Shown here: positions 11,720 to 24,463 of the stretch, in pieces
How the letters are laid out: every line of letters begins with the position of its first letter
Numbering within the stretch: position 1 is the stretch's first letter
DNA from: Cryptomeria japonica
Taxonomy: Eukaryota > Streptophyta > Pinopsida > Cupressales > Cupressaceae
NCBI RefSeq assembly: GCF_030272615.1
Contig: NC_081405.1
Span: 24,163,272-24,227,271 of the forward strand
Length of the DNA stretch: 64,000 nucleotides
Reading direction: 5' to 3'
Program-made: the position numbers and the translations under genes
Notes under the pieces: generated by a model
Told to the model about the DNA's origin: nothing
The model's input: the letters and a program-made list of their open reading frames with translations, nothing else
The model's database searches: none

Positions 11720-14700
11720 TAGAAGAAGAGATGAGAGTCGGGTCTATTCCAAGTGTCTTGAACCTGCTCTCCTCCACCCATGTAGCTTCAAATACTAGTT
11801 AATCTACCCATTTCACTAAGTGCTCCATGTAGACCTAGTGTCTAGTAGACTTCTTCACCCTTGATTCCAAGATCTCCTCTGCTTTAGGCTTCTTCACTTG
11901 AGGTAAGGTATTTACATCCAAGTCTTGTAATACCTTAGCTTGGTTCTTAGTCTGCCCTGTTATCTCTCCCTTGTACATTACCAGATCAGCAACATTAAAG
12001 ATTGGTGAGATGGCTAAGTCTGAAGGTAAATCAACCTTATAGGTGTTCTCACCATAGTTTGCCAGAATTTGACAAGGTCCTACTCTCATCATCTAAATTT
12101 TGGTAGGCTTACCACTTTGCATCCTGGCTTTGCTCAAATGTACCATCACATAGTCACCCACCTTGAACTGAACTTCTTTCCTTCTCTCATCCACTTTGGC
12201 CTTCAATTTTTGAGTGGATTCAAGGATGGCCTTCTTAACTTTCTCTTGCACTTCCTTGATGGTTTGAGTGAAGTCCTCTACTTGCTCGCTCTTCATCTCC
12301 AAAGTACTAAGGTCTCTCGACTCACATACTCCCCTTGGATGTCTGCCATACACAACCTCAAAAGGGCTTCTACCAGTGGTTCTATTCACACTGTCATTAT
12401 ATGCATACTCTGCTTGAGGAATCATTAGGTCCCATGTCTGACCATATTCCTTAGTTAGACACCTCAACAAATTGCCTAACACCCTGTTGATGACTTCAGT
12501 TTGACCATCTGTTTGTGGATGGTAAGCTGAGCTAAATGACAAGTTAGTTCCTAGTCTCCTCCATAATGTTTGCAAAAAATGACCCATGAACTTGTTGTCC
12601 CTGTCTGAAACAATGCCTAAAGGGAGTCCATGAATCCTAACTATCTCTTTAAAGAAAAGATGTGCAACATAGCTAGCATCATGAGTAGTCTTACATGGTA
12701 TGAAGTGACTCATCTTGGAAAACCTATCTACTACTACATAGATGTTGTCCATACCTGTTTTAGTATTGGGAAGTCCTACTACAAAGTCCATGTTTATACA
12801 TTCCCAAGGTCTGTTAGGGACCGGTAATGGTTGATAAAGACCAGCATTGCTTGATCCTCCTTTTGCTCTTTGACACACTCCACATTGCTCTACATACCTC
12901 TTTACATCTCTTGGCAACTTTGGCCAATAGTAGTACCTCTGTACTAAATCCAAGGTTTTGTTGACTCCAAAGTGTCCACTTAAACTGCCATTATGTTTTT
13001 CTTGGATGAGGTTCTCCCTCATGGATCCTCTAGGTACACACAACTGGCTACCCTTGAACAAGAGACCATTTTGGAGAGTGTAATCTGCATACTCACCATG
13101 GAAATGGTTCTCAAACTCTTTGCAAACCTTGTAAGCTGATGAGAAGTCTTCATCTCCTTCATAGAGGTATTTGAAACCTTCTATGCCTATGCTCTATAAC
13201 TGTAGTTCTTGAAATGTCAACAGCTTCCTGCTTAATGCATCTGCCACCTTATTAAGTTGCCCCTTCTTATGCTTGATGGTGAAGGTGAAGGATTGGAGGT
13301 ATTCCATCCATTTCAGATGTCTATTGCTGAGCTTCTCTTGAGTGTTAATGTAACTCAATGCCTAATTGTCTGTGAACACTATAAATTCCTTTGGGAGTAG
13401 GTAATGCCTCCATTTCTTTAGTGACTGCACTAATGCATACAACTCTAGGTCATAGGCTGAGTACTTCTTCTTTGCTTCATTAAGCTTCTCATTGAAAAAT
13501 GCCACAGGTCTTCCCTCTTGACTCAACACACCACCTATTGCAATTCCACTTGCATCAGACTCCAAAGTGAATAGCTTATCAAACGTAGGTAGGAGAAGGA
13601 TAGGTTTTGTGGCTACTTCCTATTTCAACAATTGAAATGCTTTGTCAGCCTACTCAGTCCATTTAAACTTAGTTTTAAGGCCTCCTTTGATGGTGTCAAA
13701 GACTAGTGCACATATGCCACTAAATTTCCTCACAAACTTCCTATAGAATTGAGCTAATCCATGGAAACTTCTAACCTCAGTCCCTGTTTTAGGTGCAGGC
13801 CAGTTTAAGATTGCCTCCACTTTGCTTGGATCCATCTTCAAGGTTCCTTTAGACCAGCTCTTGCTTCATGAAGTCACACTTCTCTAGGTTGATGGATAGC
13901 TTCTCCTCATGCAACCTCTCTAGGACTAACCTCAAATGCTCAAGGTGCTCCTCTTTGGTTCTGCTATAGATGAGAATGTCATCTAGGTACACCACCACAA
14001 ATCTGCCTATGAAATCCTTCAACACTTCATTCATCAACCTCATGAAGGTGCTCGGAGCATTGGTGAGTCCAAATGGCATCACACGCCATTCATACGACCC
14101 TTCTATGGTTTTAAAAGCAGTCTTCCACTCATCACCCTCCTTAATTCTTATCTGGTGATAACCACTTTTCAGGTCTAGCTTGGTGAAATACATAGCCCCT
14201 CCTATACAGTCCATTAGATCCTCTATTCTAGGAATAGGAAACCTATACCTTATGGTAATCCTATTGATTTCTCTTGAGTCAGTGCAAAGTCTCCACTTAC
14301 CTCCTTTTTTTGATGCTAGCACTACCAGGACTGCACATGAGCTGATGCTCTTCTTAATCAGTCCTTGTTTTAATAACTCCTGCACTTGCCTTGCTACCTC
14401 CTTATTCTGATCAGGTGTAAGCTTATATGCAGCCTTGTTAGGTAAGGATGCATCGAGAACAAATTCTATTTGATTACTTATAGACCTTCTTGGTGGGAGT
14501 GTTGCAGGTGCTCCATCACTCACTATGTCTTTATACTCTAGTAACATTTGCTTCACCTCCTTGGGTATCTCTGCCTGCAACTTATCTTCTTCCTCCTTTG
14601 GATTCACAAAGATGGCACACTTCACTATCTCCTCCTCATGTAGCAAGTTTGAAAACTCTTTACTGGTAGCCAATAAAACACTAGGTGTTCTTGAAGTTCC

Positions 14701-15054
14701 CTCTTCATTCTCTGTCAAAGACTGAATCTTGAAGGTCTTGTTGTCCTTCTTAAAGGAAATGGAGTTCTCCTCTCCATCATAGATCACCTTCCTATCAAAT
14801 TTTCAAGGTCTTCCTAGCAATAGGTGACATGCATCCATAGGTAACACATCACAAAGGATCTTATCCTTGTATCCTACAATAGAAAACTCTACCCAAGTCT
14901 GCTCATTGACTAGCACACTCTGCTCATGATTCAACCATGTCATCTTGTATGGGTTATTATGGGGTATCCTTGTGAGTTTCAACCTCTTGACTGCCTGTTC
15001 TGATATGATATTGTCAGTTGAGCCTGAATCAACTATCACCTTAAACTTTACCAA
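11720..15054 (-). pseudogene. Element B pol: protease, RT, RNase H, integrase, chromodomain (broken)
   Basis: Read on the minus strand. Protease at 15054-14803 with VIVDSGSTDNII (DSG active site). RT at about 14400-13850 with KLDLKSGYHQIRI, MPFGLTNAPSTF and YLDDILIY. A frame jump near 13845 follows. RNase H at about 13570-13360 with [12 protein letters not shown]. Integrase at 13061-12093 with an HH-CC zinc module (HNGSLSGHFGV ... CGVCQRAKG), D at MDFVVGLP, D at IVSDRDNKF and E in QTDGQTEVINR. Chromodomain at about 11850-11720 with YMEHLVKW and FEATWVEESRF. Stops are seen at 14803 (expected Trp), 13362 (Gln expected in the TDNQAL context), near 13200, 11835 and 11799, the last two inside the chromodomain. 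The chromodomain would direct integration to marked chromatin in a live relative. Confidence 0.9.
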
Positions 15055-16288
15055 GAATCTTGCACCTCACCCTAAACAATGCTATCCTATGCTTAGGTTC
15101 ATTCTTCTCTGGCTGTCTTATCAAGACCCTATTAAACAGCAGGTTTTCTCCAATCTCTAATTCAATATGGTCCACCTCAGGTGTCTTGTTGCTTGAAGAG
15201 TCTTCATGTGCATATGCAACCCTCTTTCCACTGTTTGATGATGTAGGCTTGTCAGGGCATCTATATGTCAGGTGTCCCAATTGTCCACAATTGTAACACT
15301 TCATTGCTGCAAAATAGGAGTTACCTCTGCCGGTACCTCTACCCCTATTTGGACCACCTTGTGCACCTCTTCCTCTAGAATTTCCTCCTCTGAGATTGGC
15401 TTCACTGCCATGCTCAGTCAACTTGGTTTCTCCTTGGTTCCATGGCTCATTTGCCTTGCTTTGGTAACCACCTCGGTGATTCACTTGATCTCTACCTCTG
15501 CCTCTACCCCTGTTATTGGAGTCTCCTTTCCTTTTTTCCCTCTCTTCTACCTTGGTAGCAAGCTGATGACATTTTTGAACAGTAGTAGGAGTCCATAGGC
15601 TTATCTCCTCTTGAATGTTCCACTTTAGGCTGCTTAGATACCTAGCCACATTAATAGATTCATCTCCTTGGACCTTTGATCTAAGACATAGCTTTTGAAA
15701 CTCCTCTATGTAGGAGGTTACACCAAGATCCTTCTACTTCAATCCTTGTCTCTTTTTGTGAAGTTGGACTTCATAATCCTCTGGTAAGTAGTTCTCTTTA
15801 ATCTTACTCGCCATAGCTTTCCAATTTGCAATAGGTAGCTTTCCCATACTAACTCTTTCTTCTTGCAGGTACTTCCACCATGTCAAAGCTGCTCCCCTTA
15901 ATCTTGATTTGGCAACTTTAACCTTTTGAGCCTCTGTCACTCCCTCACACTCAAAGTGGTTTTCCATGCCCTCAATCCATTCCATAACAATGTCTATGTC
16001 CATTCTTCCACTGAAATGTGGCAATCGTTCAACGACTTTGGTGTTCAAGGCCTTAATAGCCTTCACAAAAGGTTCTCCATTGAACAAGGGATCTGGTTCA
16101 GGGATAATGTCATCTATGCCTATAGTCTTCTTGCCTTTACCCTTGATGTCTTCATCCCAAGGTCCTTGTGTCCTCTAATCCACCACTTCTTGCAGTTTAT
16201 CCCTTATCTCGCTCATAGCTTCTTCAAGGAGTCTATTCTTCTCCTTCTGTTCTTCCACCTCTCTAGCCAGCTCTGCATTAGTAACCAT
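15041..16288 (-). pseudogene. Element B gag (broken)
   Basis: The start is the ATG at 16288, the first in the frame downstream of the primer-binding site. A short coiled-coil-like N-terminus (EEQKEKNRLLEEAMSE) leads to the gag core with HFECEGVTEAQKVKVAKSRL and the ALTWWKYLQ block, then an Arg/Gly-rich stretch and a zinc knuckle CYNCGQLGHLTYRCP (CX2CX4HX4C). A TAG lies near 16175 and another stop follows QGLK at 15734. The protease frame (15054) is offset from gag. Gag would form the virus-like particle in the cytoplasm. Confidence 0.88.
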
Positions 16289-16352
16289 TCTACTCTCCCC
16301 TACTGATTCACCAGTATATAGAGACATACATAGTCCAACAAGTCTTTTACTT

Positions 16353-16364
16353 GCTCTGATACCA
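16353..16364 (-). promoter_or_regulatory. Primer-binding site of element B, initiator tRNA-Met
   Basis: The minus strand reads TGGTATCAGAGC exactly, three bases inside the LTR edge. This is the canonical plant site for initiator tRNA-Met. Confidence 0.95.
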
Positions 16365-16367
16365 ATC

Positions 16368-17949
16368 TAATGGGTTGGTGTTCGGGATAGACTAGCCTAG
16401 TCTATGCTCTTGGATCCTTTCCTTGGATCACCTGGTGTTCTCCTCACACCCTAGAGTCTCTAGGACTTCCTTTTCTTGAGGAATCCCCTGACCTTTCCCA
16501 ATCCACCCACCAATGAGTTGCTTTGCTGCTCCTAAGGTCTCACCTACTCATGAGACTCAAAACTCCTTACTATGGCTAATAAGGGCTATGCTTGTTCTAC
16601 ACCTTCCAGGGTCTTAGCAAGGTTGGATTAGGTCTTAAACCATGTTTTACATCCCTCCATGTGCCCCCAAGAAGTTTCTACCTTCATCCTTTCTACTGAT
16701 TTCACTGTTTTGTGTTTTTGCTTACAAAATAGGGCTACAAGGATTAGGACCAATTAGGCCTCCTACCTTGTCCTTTAGGGATTTCTCTCACAAATGATGG
16801 ATACACAACCCAAAATCCCAAAATATACTACCATTCAATTAGCAAGGGCTCAAGGATTTTCTAGGTTTTGGGCCTCCAAGTGGTCGTACAGTGCCTTGGG
16901 TGAATTTTGGGGTTTTTAAGGGTTTTGTGAGGGTTTTGTGGTCTGCCTGGGTCACAGTGAGTGTTTTGTGTCTTAGCCACCTTGTCTGGATTGGTGGAGG
17001 CTCCTCCTTCACACCATTGATGCTTCAAACACTCCTCTACACCTCCTCCAAAGGGTGTACTTTCCTTTATCCAACCTTGCTCTCCAAGACCTCTGCAACT
17101 TAACCTCTTCTAGCCGGGCACTGTTCAGTCTGGCCTAGGATTGGGTCTCTTGATGGCCTCCCTGCATTTTCAAGGGCCCTGATTGTTTTGGAGTATGGTA
17201 CAAGTTTTACACTCTCATTCCCCATGGTTTCATGGTGGTTCCACAATGGGGAATGGAGTTACGCAGCCATTTACACAATCCTGTCCAAAACTGGACAGTA
17301 AGAAGACAATTTACAAACTATTTACAAACACACTCAATCTACAAATAAACACCTAAACTAATTTCTTGAAATGAAATTATTTACACCATGAAAGACATTC
17401 CACATAGTTTTGGACATATCTCAATCCATTAACCTGCTTGGTTACTTCATTCAAAGTGACTGGTAACAGTTTTACAGTCTCAGTCTGGTCTTTTTGCTAG
17501 GTCATACAATGTCTGACATCCAACCCATCCAACTAGGGTTTGCAACATCATATACCACCCATACCTTGGTTAGTGTGCCAAAATTAGGGCTCTCCATGTA
17601 CAACAAGGGTCTATGACCACTTTGGGTGGAAAAGTTGCTTGACAACTTTTAAAAGTTGTCGTGCAACTTTTGCATCTTTTGAGCAACTTTGCCATTGTTG
17701 CTTTTCATGACTCCTAAGCCTATTTTGGGCTATCCTAAGGACATCAACATTCCAATAAGGCCTAACACATATTCCAAGCACACTCAACCTCTCCTGCACA
17801 AGAAATCAAAACAAAAACACTAAGGACCCTAGGACCTAGTCTAGCACACATGAGCTCATGGCTCTTATTCATGTACAATGGCTTCTAAAGAAGCATAACA
17901 CCAATAAAACAAAGAAAGAGAAAGAGTTTGGAAGGGTGCTCCTGCACCA
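16368..17949 (-). mobile_element. 5' LTR of element B (right copy)
   Basis: Near-copy of 10104-11691. The inner edge reads TAATGGG where the other copy has TGATGGA, so the terminal dinucleotide is mutated. The outer edge GCACCA abuts the CCACA target duplication. Confidence 0.9.
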
Positions 17950-18450
17950 CCACACTTTTCTTGGCATCTCCTCTTGGGCTATGTGGGGGCTCACATGCAA
18001 TCCTAACCCTTCATCTTGGATCAATCCTAGCCCTCCATTTCTTCTCCTCTTCTCCTATAAATTGGGGAATCCACTCCCTTATTTGACATCTCCAAGTTAT
18101 CTAATTTTGTGCTATCCAATTGAGTCTAAGAAATCATCCATAGCACCCAAACTCGACTCAAATTTTCATTTATCCATCACTTAGCCAAATCTCTCATCCA
18201 TTCCATCATATTATCTTGTGCACAATCTTGGAGAGCCATCCACATTCAACAAGGGAGCCAATCCAATCAAGTCAAGGAGGAGCACATCTTTGGCTTCATC
18301 AAAGGTTCAATCTGAAGGAGAAGGTATATATTTGCAAGGTATAAATAGTCATTTTGTGTTTTTTTATGTTTTATGTGTGTTTTATGTGTTTGAATGCTTT
18401 ATTTGAATACTAAATATTTAATCCTACCTTGCTTATTTTTCCCCTCTTCA
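17950..18450 (+). mobile_element. 5' LTR of element A, second part (TATA, R, U5)
   Basis: The LTR of A resumes after element B (the first five bases are the duplicated CCACA) and aligns with about 37429-37935. It contains TATAAATT at 18056-18063 and ends TTTTTCCCCTCTTCA. Transcription of A would start about 30 bp after the TATA box. Confidence 0.9.
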
Positions 18451-18453
18451 TTC

Positions 18454-18474
18454 TGGCATGCCCGGTGGGACCCA
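18454..18474 (+). promoter_or_regulatory. Candidate primer-binding site of element A
   Basis: TGGCATGCCCGGTGGGACCC begins three bases after the LTR end, the expected place and first bases (TGG). It follows the same TGG....CCCG..G spacing as the site of element C. I cannot name the tRNA with confidence. Confidence 0.6.
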
Positions 18475-21197
18475 TATCCCTAAAATTTAACCTTTTTTGG
18501 AGTTTTTGTGAGCTCTTTGATCGCAGGTATCAGAACAGTGCAAGTGGTTGCAAATCAGCATGAGCGCTACAGGTTCGGTGCAAGCAACAAGAGTTTTAGC
18601 GCATACGCACGTGCTTTAGCGAGAGCGTTCAAAATTTATAAATTTTAACCTGTCTTTTCTGCAGGATCCCAGAACAGCACGACCACCACTAAAACAACGC
18701 GTCCGACAACACCATTTTCATACTTGCTTTCAGTTTAATGTTTTTGGTGTATTTTTTGTTTTATTACTTAATTAGTAGCAAAAAACACTAAAAAAGAAAA
18801 AATCCAAGAAAAAGAAAAAAAAAATTAGTTAGTGTAATTTTACAATCTTTTTTATTCTAAATTTTTGGTTCAACGCGAGCGCCCAGTGAATAGCATGACC
18901 GCTTTAGTGGTTTGGCACTCATTTTCAAAATTTCAAATTTTTGGGTTTTTGTTTGTTGTTTTTTTTTGCTAACCTATTTCAGCACATACGCTCGCGTTTT
19001 AGCGCCTTCGACTTTACATTAGTGCAAACACAAATATATTTTATTATTTTTATTTTTTCGTATAGTTCCTATTGTTTTTAATTTCCTACCCCTTTGTGCG
19101 TACAACGCATGTGCATGCGCTTCAGCGCCGATGTTTGCAGAATGGCACGAACATTGTTTCTGCAAACCTTTATCTACTAATCAAAATTTTGAAGTTTTTG
19201 CAAGTTTTTCAATCAGTCCAAGACATCACCCTAGACTACTAACAGTTGTTTTATAGCTTGCTTGCCAAAGAATGCATTGATTAAACTACTAATCATTTTG
19301 TTTTGTAGGTTGCCAAGGAGATACAAACAAATCTCGTGTCTTTATTTTTTATCTTAGGCACCTAGATTTAAGTAGGAGGGTAAAAGAACTAAAGTGCTTG
19401 ATTTTGTTTGGGAAAAGTGTGAAAGTAGGAGAGTATGCTCTTGTTTATCTAGAAAATTAGAAATCCCGACCTTTGACACTTTTCTAGTTTGTTGAGTGCT
19501 TTCCTTTAGCGGGTCTGCCCTCTCAATTTTCTTAGGCATTGGTGAGAGGGGAATGACCCAAGTGAGTATGGTTGGACCTGGACATTCCAACTCACTATAA
19601 TAAATAGGTCTCTTGAGATGAAATTTTTAGTGGACAGAGCTATTTGAGAGTTCACTCTCATATTGGTCATTTTGTAGGGTGTTTAGGTCTCAATAATGCT
19701 TGCATCACTACATCTTGCTTGGTACTTTGTAGGTCTATGTGACTACAAGGAGTAGTCTTCGAATGGAAATCCTTATTAAGAACTCTAGGATTAGAGGCCA
19801 CCTGATTCACCTCCAAAAGGTGGATAATCTTTGTGCAAGGGAGATAGTAACTCCCCCAAGAGACTTTCCATATCGTGCCCCCATTAGCATTTGGAGTTGG
19901 CTAATACGGTGTTGGGAATCCATTGCGTGAGACCCAGTAGCCATATTCTGATTAGCTATTGGGTGTGTACCTAAGTCAGCAAGCAAAGGTTTTCCTCCTC
20001 AGCTAATTCCTTGGGGTAGCTTGATATGCTTGATGTGCTTATTTGAATTAATGTCCAATGTGTTTTCTTTGTCTTCTTACCAAGAGTAGAATTAGTCAAC
20101 ATCCTAGTCATTATCATAAAATTTAAGTCTAGTCTGCATCATATTCAAGGTCATGTCCTAGTCGCACAAAAATTTTGAACCAACATTAGTCAAAATCCAA
20201 GTCATAACAAACTCAAGTCTTCCAAACAAGTCTCAAACTACGTCGAAACTCCATCCATCTCATGTTTTATAAGACCAAGTCATATAAGCATCCCAAGAAG
20301 TCAATCCACTGACCAATCAAGAAGAATAAGCTCACACAAGCATAACTCATTAGACGTCGGAAGTTTTGGTACACCAATCACAAACTGTTGCTTAAACATA
20401 GAACCTTTTTGCACCATTACCACAATTACATCCATGGTCATAGCAATGAGTTTGATGCTAGTGATGAATTAAGAGTTTGTGTCTTCCATAAAGGTTTAGG
20501 TTTGTCTTTTAACACCAACTATCATCAGAATCAGAGTGGTTGCATCCCTTCATACAACTTGCCATCTAAACCAATCATCTATTGAGTCATGTTCATGCCA
20601 AGAATATCCTAGTCATCAAATTTCTTCTAATCATCACTATCACCTCTCTTTGATCAATTATCCTCAATCTTTTCTAAGGACTTAGCACATCAATTGATCG
20701 CAAATCAATCCTCAAATCCACCATCCTGAATCAAATCATCCTTTAATCCAATTAACCTCACGTTAAGGTTTTATGCCTTGTGAAGTTTTATTTAGACCTT
20801 ATCTCTTATCAATCAATCATTTGGCTTTGTTCTTGAAAAAGAATCCTCTCCAAGTACCTTTGTCCCATCCTTTGAGTTGATCAAGACTCTTATCTCATGT
20901 CTTTACTTTTCTTAGGATCATTAGTCAATCCTTAGTAGAAGAAAGACTTTAATCATTATCCTAAGGTCTAAATTTTACCCAACTTGGTCATTACCTTTCT
21001 TGTGGTTTCATCAACATCTCCCACCTAAAATCCTCATCCAAGGACTAAGGTGAAATCTTAATCAAAATCATGTCCTAATCCAAGGACTTTACCAATCAAT
21101 CAAATCCAATTTCTTTAAATCCAAAATCCAAGATCTCTACTAAGTCCTTTCATCAAATCTTTTTTCCTCTAATCAATCTTTCTCAAGTTATTCTTGT
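18475..21197 (+). other. Leader of element A with CG-rich motif cluster
   Basis: 2.7 kb without a convincing gene. Between 18,560 and 19,140 the otherwise AT-rich leader has repeated CG-containing words of the type TTTAGCGC, ACGCACGTGC, ACGCGAGCGC and ATGCGCTTCAGCGC. A splice-acceptor-like CTGTCTTTTCTGCAG ends at 18664, preceded by a donor-like CAG/GTATCA near 18527. A long leader before gag is usual for Tat elements. Confidence 0.5.
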
Positions 21198-23042
21198 ATG
21201 GTCACAACTCGATCTCAAAAGAAAAAGATGGTCGAACAACAATATGGCATGCCAGACATTAGTGTCTTATATCAAGACACTACACAAGATCTTACACAAA
21301 GTGTGCAACCCAGCATCCAAAATCAACCACAAGAGGACCCTAATATGGTTGATCAAGATGAATTCTCTCTGAAAGTGCGAACATTTTTAGAAGACTCTTA
21401 TAATCAAGAAATGTTGGAGAAATTTATTTGACATAATCCTAGTTCTCTTCTAAAGACTCTACTTGAAAATGGAGCTCGCCTTCCATCTAATTTTGATAGA
21501 TCCATTCTTGATCAACAACCACAAGGAGACCTTTCTCCTACTCATATCGTCACACCCATTCTTCAACCTCAATCAATTTCACCCCCGCCCATCATTCAAA
21601 CCCAATCAATAGTGCCCGTGAAATCTATCCTCGTGGTCTCCATTCCACCTTCTTCCTTCTTAGCATCTATGCCAATATCAAATCTGATCTCATATATTCT
21701 CCAACATGCTTCTATGCCATCTTCTTCTACCTGACCATACGTTTCTATTCCACAATCCTCCATTCCTCTCAACAATGTCACTAACTTCATTTGAGCTTTA
21801 CTTCCTCCTATCACAACAATCTACAGGTCACAACCAACTATCACTCAAGTCCCCATGACATGGGTCATCACATCTCACATCCCCACTTCCTCATCATATC
21901 AATACATTAGTGGTGGTGGTCCACCTTCCATGACACATCCAATTCTAGGGGCAAACACAATTCATCATGTCCAAAATCCACAACAAGACCTTATTAAAAA
22001 AATCCAAGACATGAAAAACATTATCAAAGACATGAAGGAAGGGACTAACAAGAGGAAACCTTACGTGTTTGAGGAATTTTGTCCTCTTCCTTATCACCCG
22101 TCTATATCAGTTGCATCGTACCCACTAGAGTTTGAGATGCCTAAGTTCATGAAGTATGAGAGAAAAGCGGACCCCCGAGACCATGTTCATGAGTTTCACA
22201 TCTTATGTCAAGAAGTCTCCTATATTGACTTGTACCTCTGAAGGCTCTTCCCTAAGAGTATCATGGGAGATTCTCTTGCATGGTTCTTGTCCTTAACTCG
22301 AGGTTCTATCACCTCCTTCTTAGACTTAGCAAAAAATTTTGTGGCTCACTATGCCTACAACATTTCCAATGATGTTTCCATGATGGACCTTTGTAACACA
22401 AAACAAAGGCCTGGAGAGACTTTCGCTAACTTCTTGCAAAGATGGCGACATCTTATCAATAAATTCTAGTGGGACATGCTAGAACAATACCAAATTGAAT
22501 TATTTCAAAAGAATCTAGTGCCCGAACTATCAAGACCTTTGACATCTCAATGTATCAAATCTTTCCAAAAATTGACTAACAAGGGCCTAACTCTTGAACG
22601 AGTCTTGTTAGAGGAAGCAACCTTAAAGCATTACCAAAAATCAAGTCAAAATTCTTCCTCTTACCATAATGATAAACCAAAATTTTTTTCCAAAAACAAG
22701 AACGTTGTCAATGATGGTGTGACTAATGCAAAATGGGTCCAGACCATGGCCGCTCCTCCAAAGACCACCACCACCAATCGCCAATTCAACAATCAAAATA
22801 ATCAAAATCAATCTCAAAAACCTCCTAACAATGTCTCAGTCTAGGGGCGACCACCCAGATCCAATAACAAGACTCCAAGAGACTTTACTCCTCTTTCCGA
22901 TCCCATTGAAGTGGTGTGTCAAAAGCTTGTCCAAGCAGGTGTCGTGGTCTTCCCGATAAGTCGCTCGTTCAACCTTAATCAACCCAAACCTAGGTGGTAT
23001 AATGAGAATTGATATTGTGAGTATCATCATATTAATGGGCAT

Positions 23043-24463
23043 TGTAGACGTCTAAAAATGGTCAATGCTTGCAGAGTCATACTTTAACATTTGCGCATTG
23101 CCTTATTTTAGGGTTTTTTTTGCATCGCATTAACATTTCTTCTACGTTGTGCACTTGGTCTTTATCATTTGCGAGCATCGAGTCCTTCTTCTGCATTCTT
23201 CATTTGTCTCACTTTCGAATTTGGTCTTGTCAATAACAATCTTCAATCATGATTTTGGTTGATTTTATCCTGTCGCATCAATGTGCGTGCTCACTTGTCA
23301 TATTTTGGACATCGTTAATCCTAATCGATGATAGAATTAGGGTTTTGTCCTCTTGTCTATCTTGTCACCTTGCGATCGATTCGTCATCGATCCTTGTCCT
23401 CTTGTCAATTTTGCGATCGATTTGTCATCAATCGTTGCTCTTGTCGATCTTGTCATTTTGTGATCGATTTGTCATCGATCCTTGTCCTCTTGTCAATTTT
23501 GCGATCGATTTGTCATCGATCATTGCTTTTGTCAATTTTGTCATTTTGCGATCGATTTGTCATTGATCGTTGTTCTTTTCAATCATGTCGATTTGGATCA
23601 ATTATTGTTCCTCGTCAATTGGCGCCTTTCAATTTGGTCTCTTTATCAATCTTGGTCAATTTGTCAACCAATCTCAATCGTTTATCAGCATTGATCCTCT
23701 ATCAATTAAAATCATGATTGAATTGACATCAATTATCTTTTGTCTTGACCTAATTGTCATCCTTGCATTTCTAATTCATCTTCTAGGGTTTTATGATTTA
23801 TTCATTTAACCTTGTTTGTTATTTTCCCTCTAGGTTAAATAATTTATTTATTTATCCTAAGTCTTCTTGTCACAATTAAATTTTTATTTAATTGGCTAAT
23901 TAATTCCTTCTCTTTTTGTGAATTAATTAATGAATGAAAAAGTATTAATTAATTCACCTAATTTTCTAATTTCTCCTAAATTCCTAAATTTCTATTTCTA
24001 TTTCAAATTCTTGTCATAACTTTGTCATAAATTGTCATAACACCTTGCATAGCAATTTGTCATACACTTGTCATAATTTTGCTATTCTTGATTTGGATTT
24101 CCTTTCAAATCTCTTCATGCTAATCTTGTCTTTTCTCCAATTTATCTATAAATTGGATGAATTTCTTCAATCAGAGATCCGAATCAATCACGCTTCTAGT
24201 ATCCTTATGTTGTCTTGTCAACTTGTTTTCATCTCATGCTTATGCACTTGTAGGTGAGATCGACAAACAAAGCAATTTGAAGGAGAAAGAAGGACAATGG
24301 AGAATTCTGGAGGAGACATTCACGTTTATAATGGTTTGCATTTGGTTTAAATGTCTTATTTTCAGTATCTCTATTGAATGTAATTAGGATTTGTCATTGC
24401 AATTTGGCTTTGTGGTTAGCTAATGTTTATATTGCTTTGATGATTTCCAAATTCCTGTCTACA
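23043..24463 (+). mobile_element. Solo LTR inserted in the zinc knuckle of element A gag
   Basis: It begins TGTAGACG, ends CTGTCTACA, is 1,421 bp long and is flanked by GGCAT at 23038-23042 and 24464-24468. The coding frame on the two sides joins cleanly if the insertion and one duplication are ignored. It has TATAAATT at 24147-24154, in a CTATAAATTGG context like the LTR of element A, so it is probably a Tat-type LTR in plus orientation. It has no internal region, so unequal recombination has probably removed the rest. Confidence 0.88.
23365..23580. repeat. Degenerate tandem repeat GCGATCGATTTGTCATCGATC
   Basis: Four to five copies of a roughly 60-bp unit centred on GATCGATTTGTCATCGATC, joined by TTGTCCTCTTGTCAATTTT-like spacers. 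Each core is an imperfect inverted repeat (GATCGAT...ATCGATC). It lies in the U3-like half of the solo LTR. Confidence 0.8.

Larger units (their letters stand above)
10104..17949 (-). mobile_element. Element B: chromovirus (Ty3/gypsy with chromodomain), nested in LTR of A
   Basis: A complete 7.8-kb element with two LTRs of about 1.58 kb, a primer-binding site for initiator tRNA-Met, gag with a zinc knuckle, protease, RT, RNase H, integrase and a C-terminal chromodomain, all on the minus strand. It is flanked by CCACA at 10099-10103 and 17950-17954. The chromodomain puts it among chromoviruses (CRM/Galadriel/Tekay/Reina group; I cannot decide which). The coding region has frameshifts and several stops, so it is dead. 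Confidence 0.93.

Noticed and set aside
22836-23042. Minus-strand frame at the gag/LTR junction
   Set aside because: It overlaps the gag coding strand of element A and ends at the insertion point; a shadow frame.
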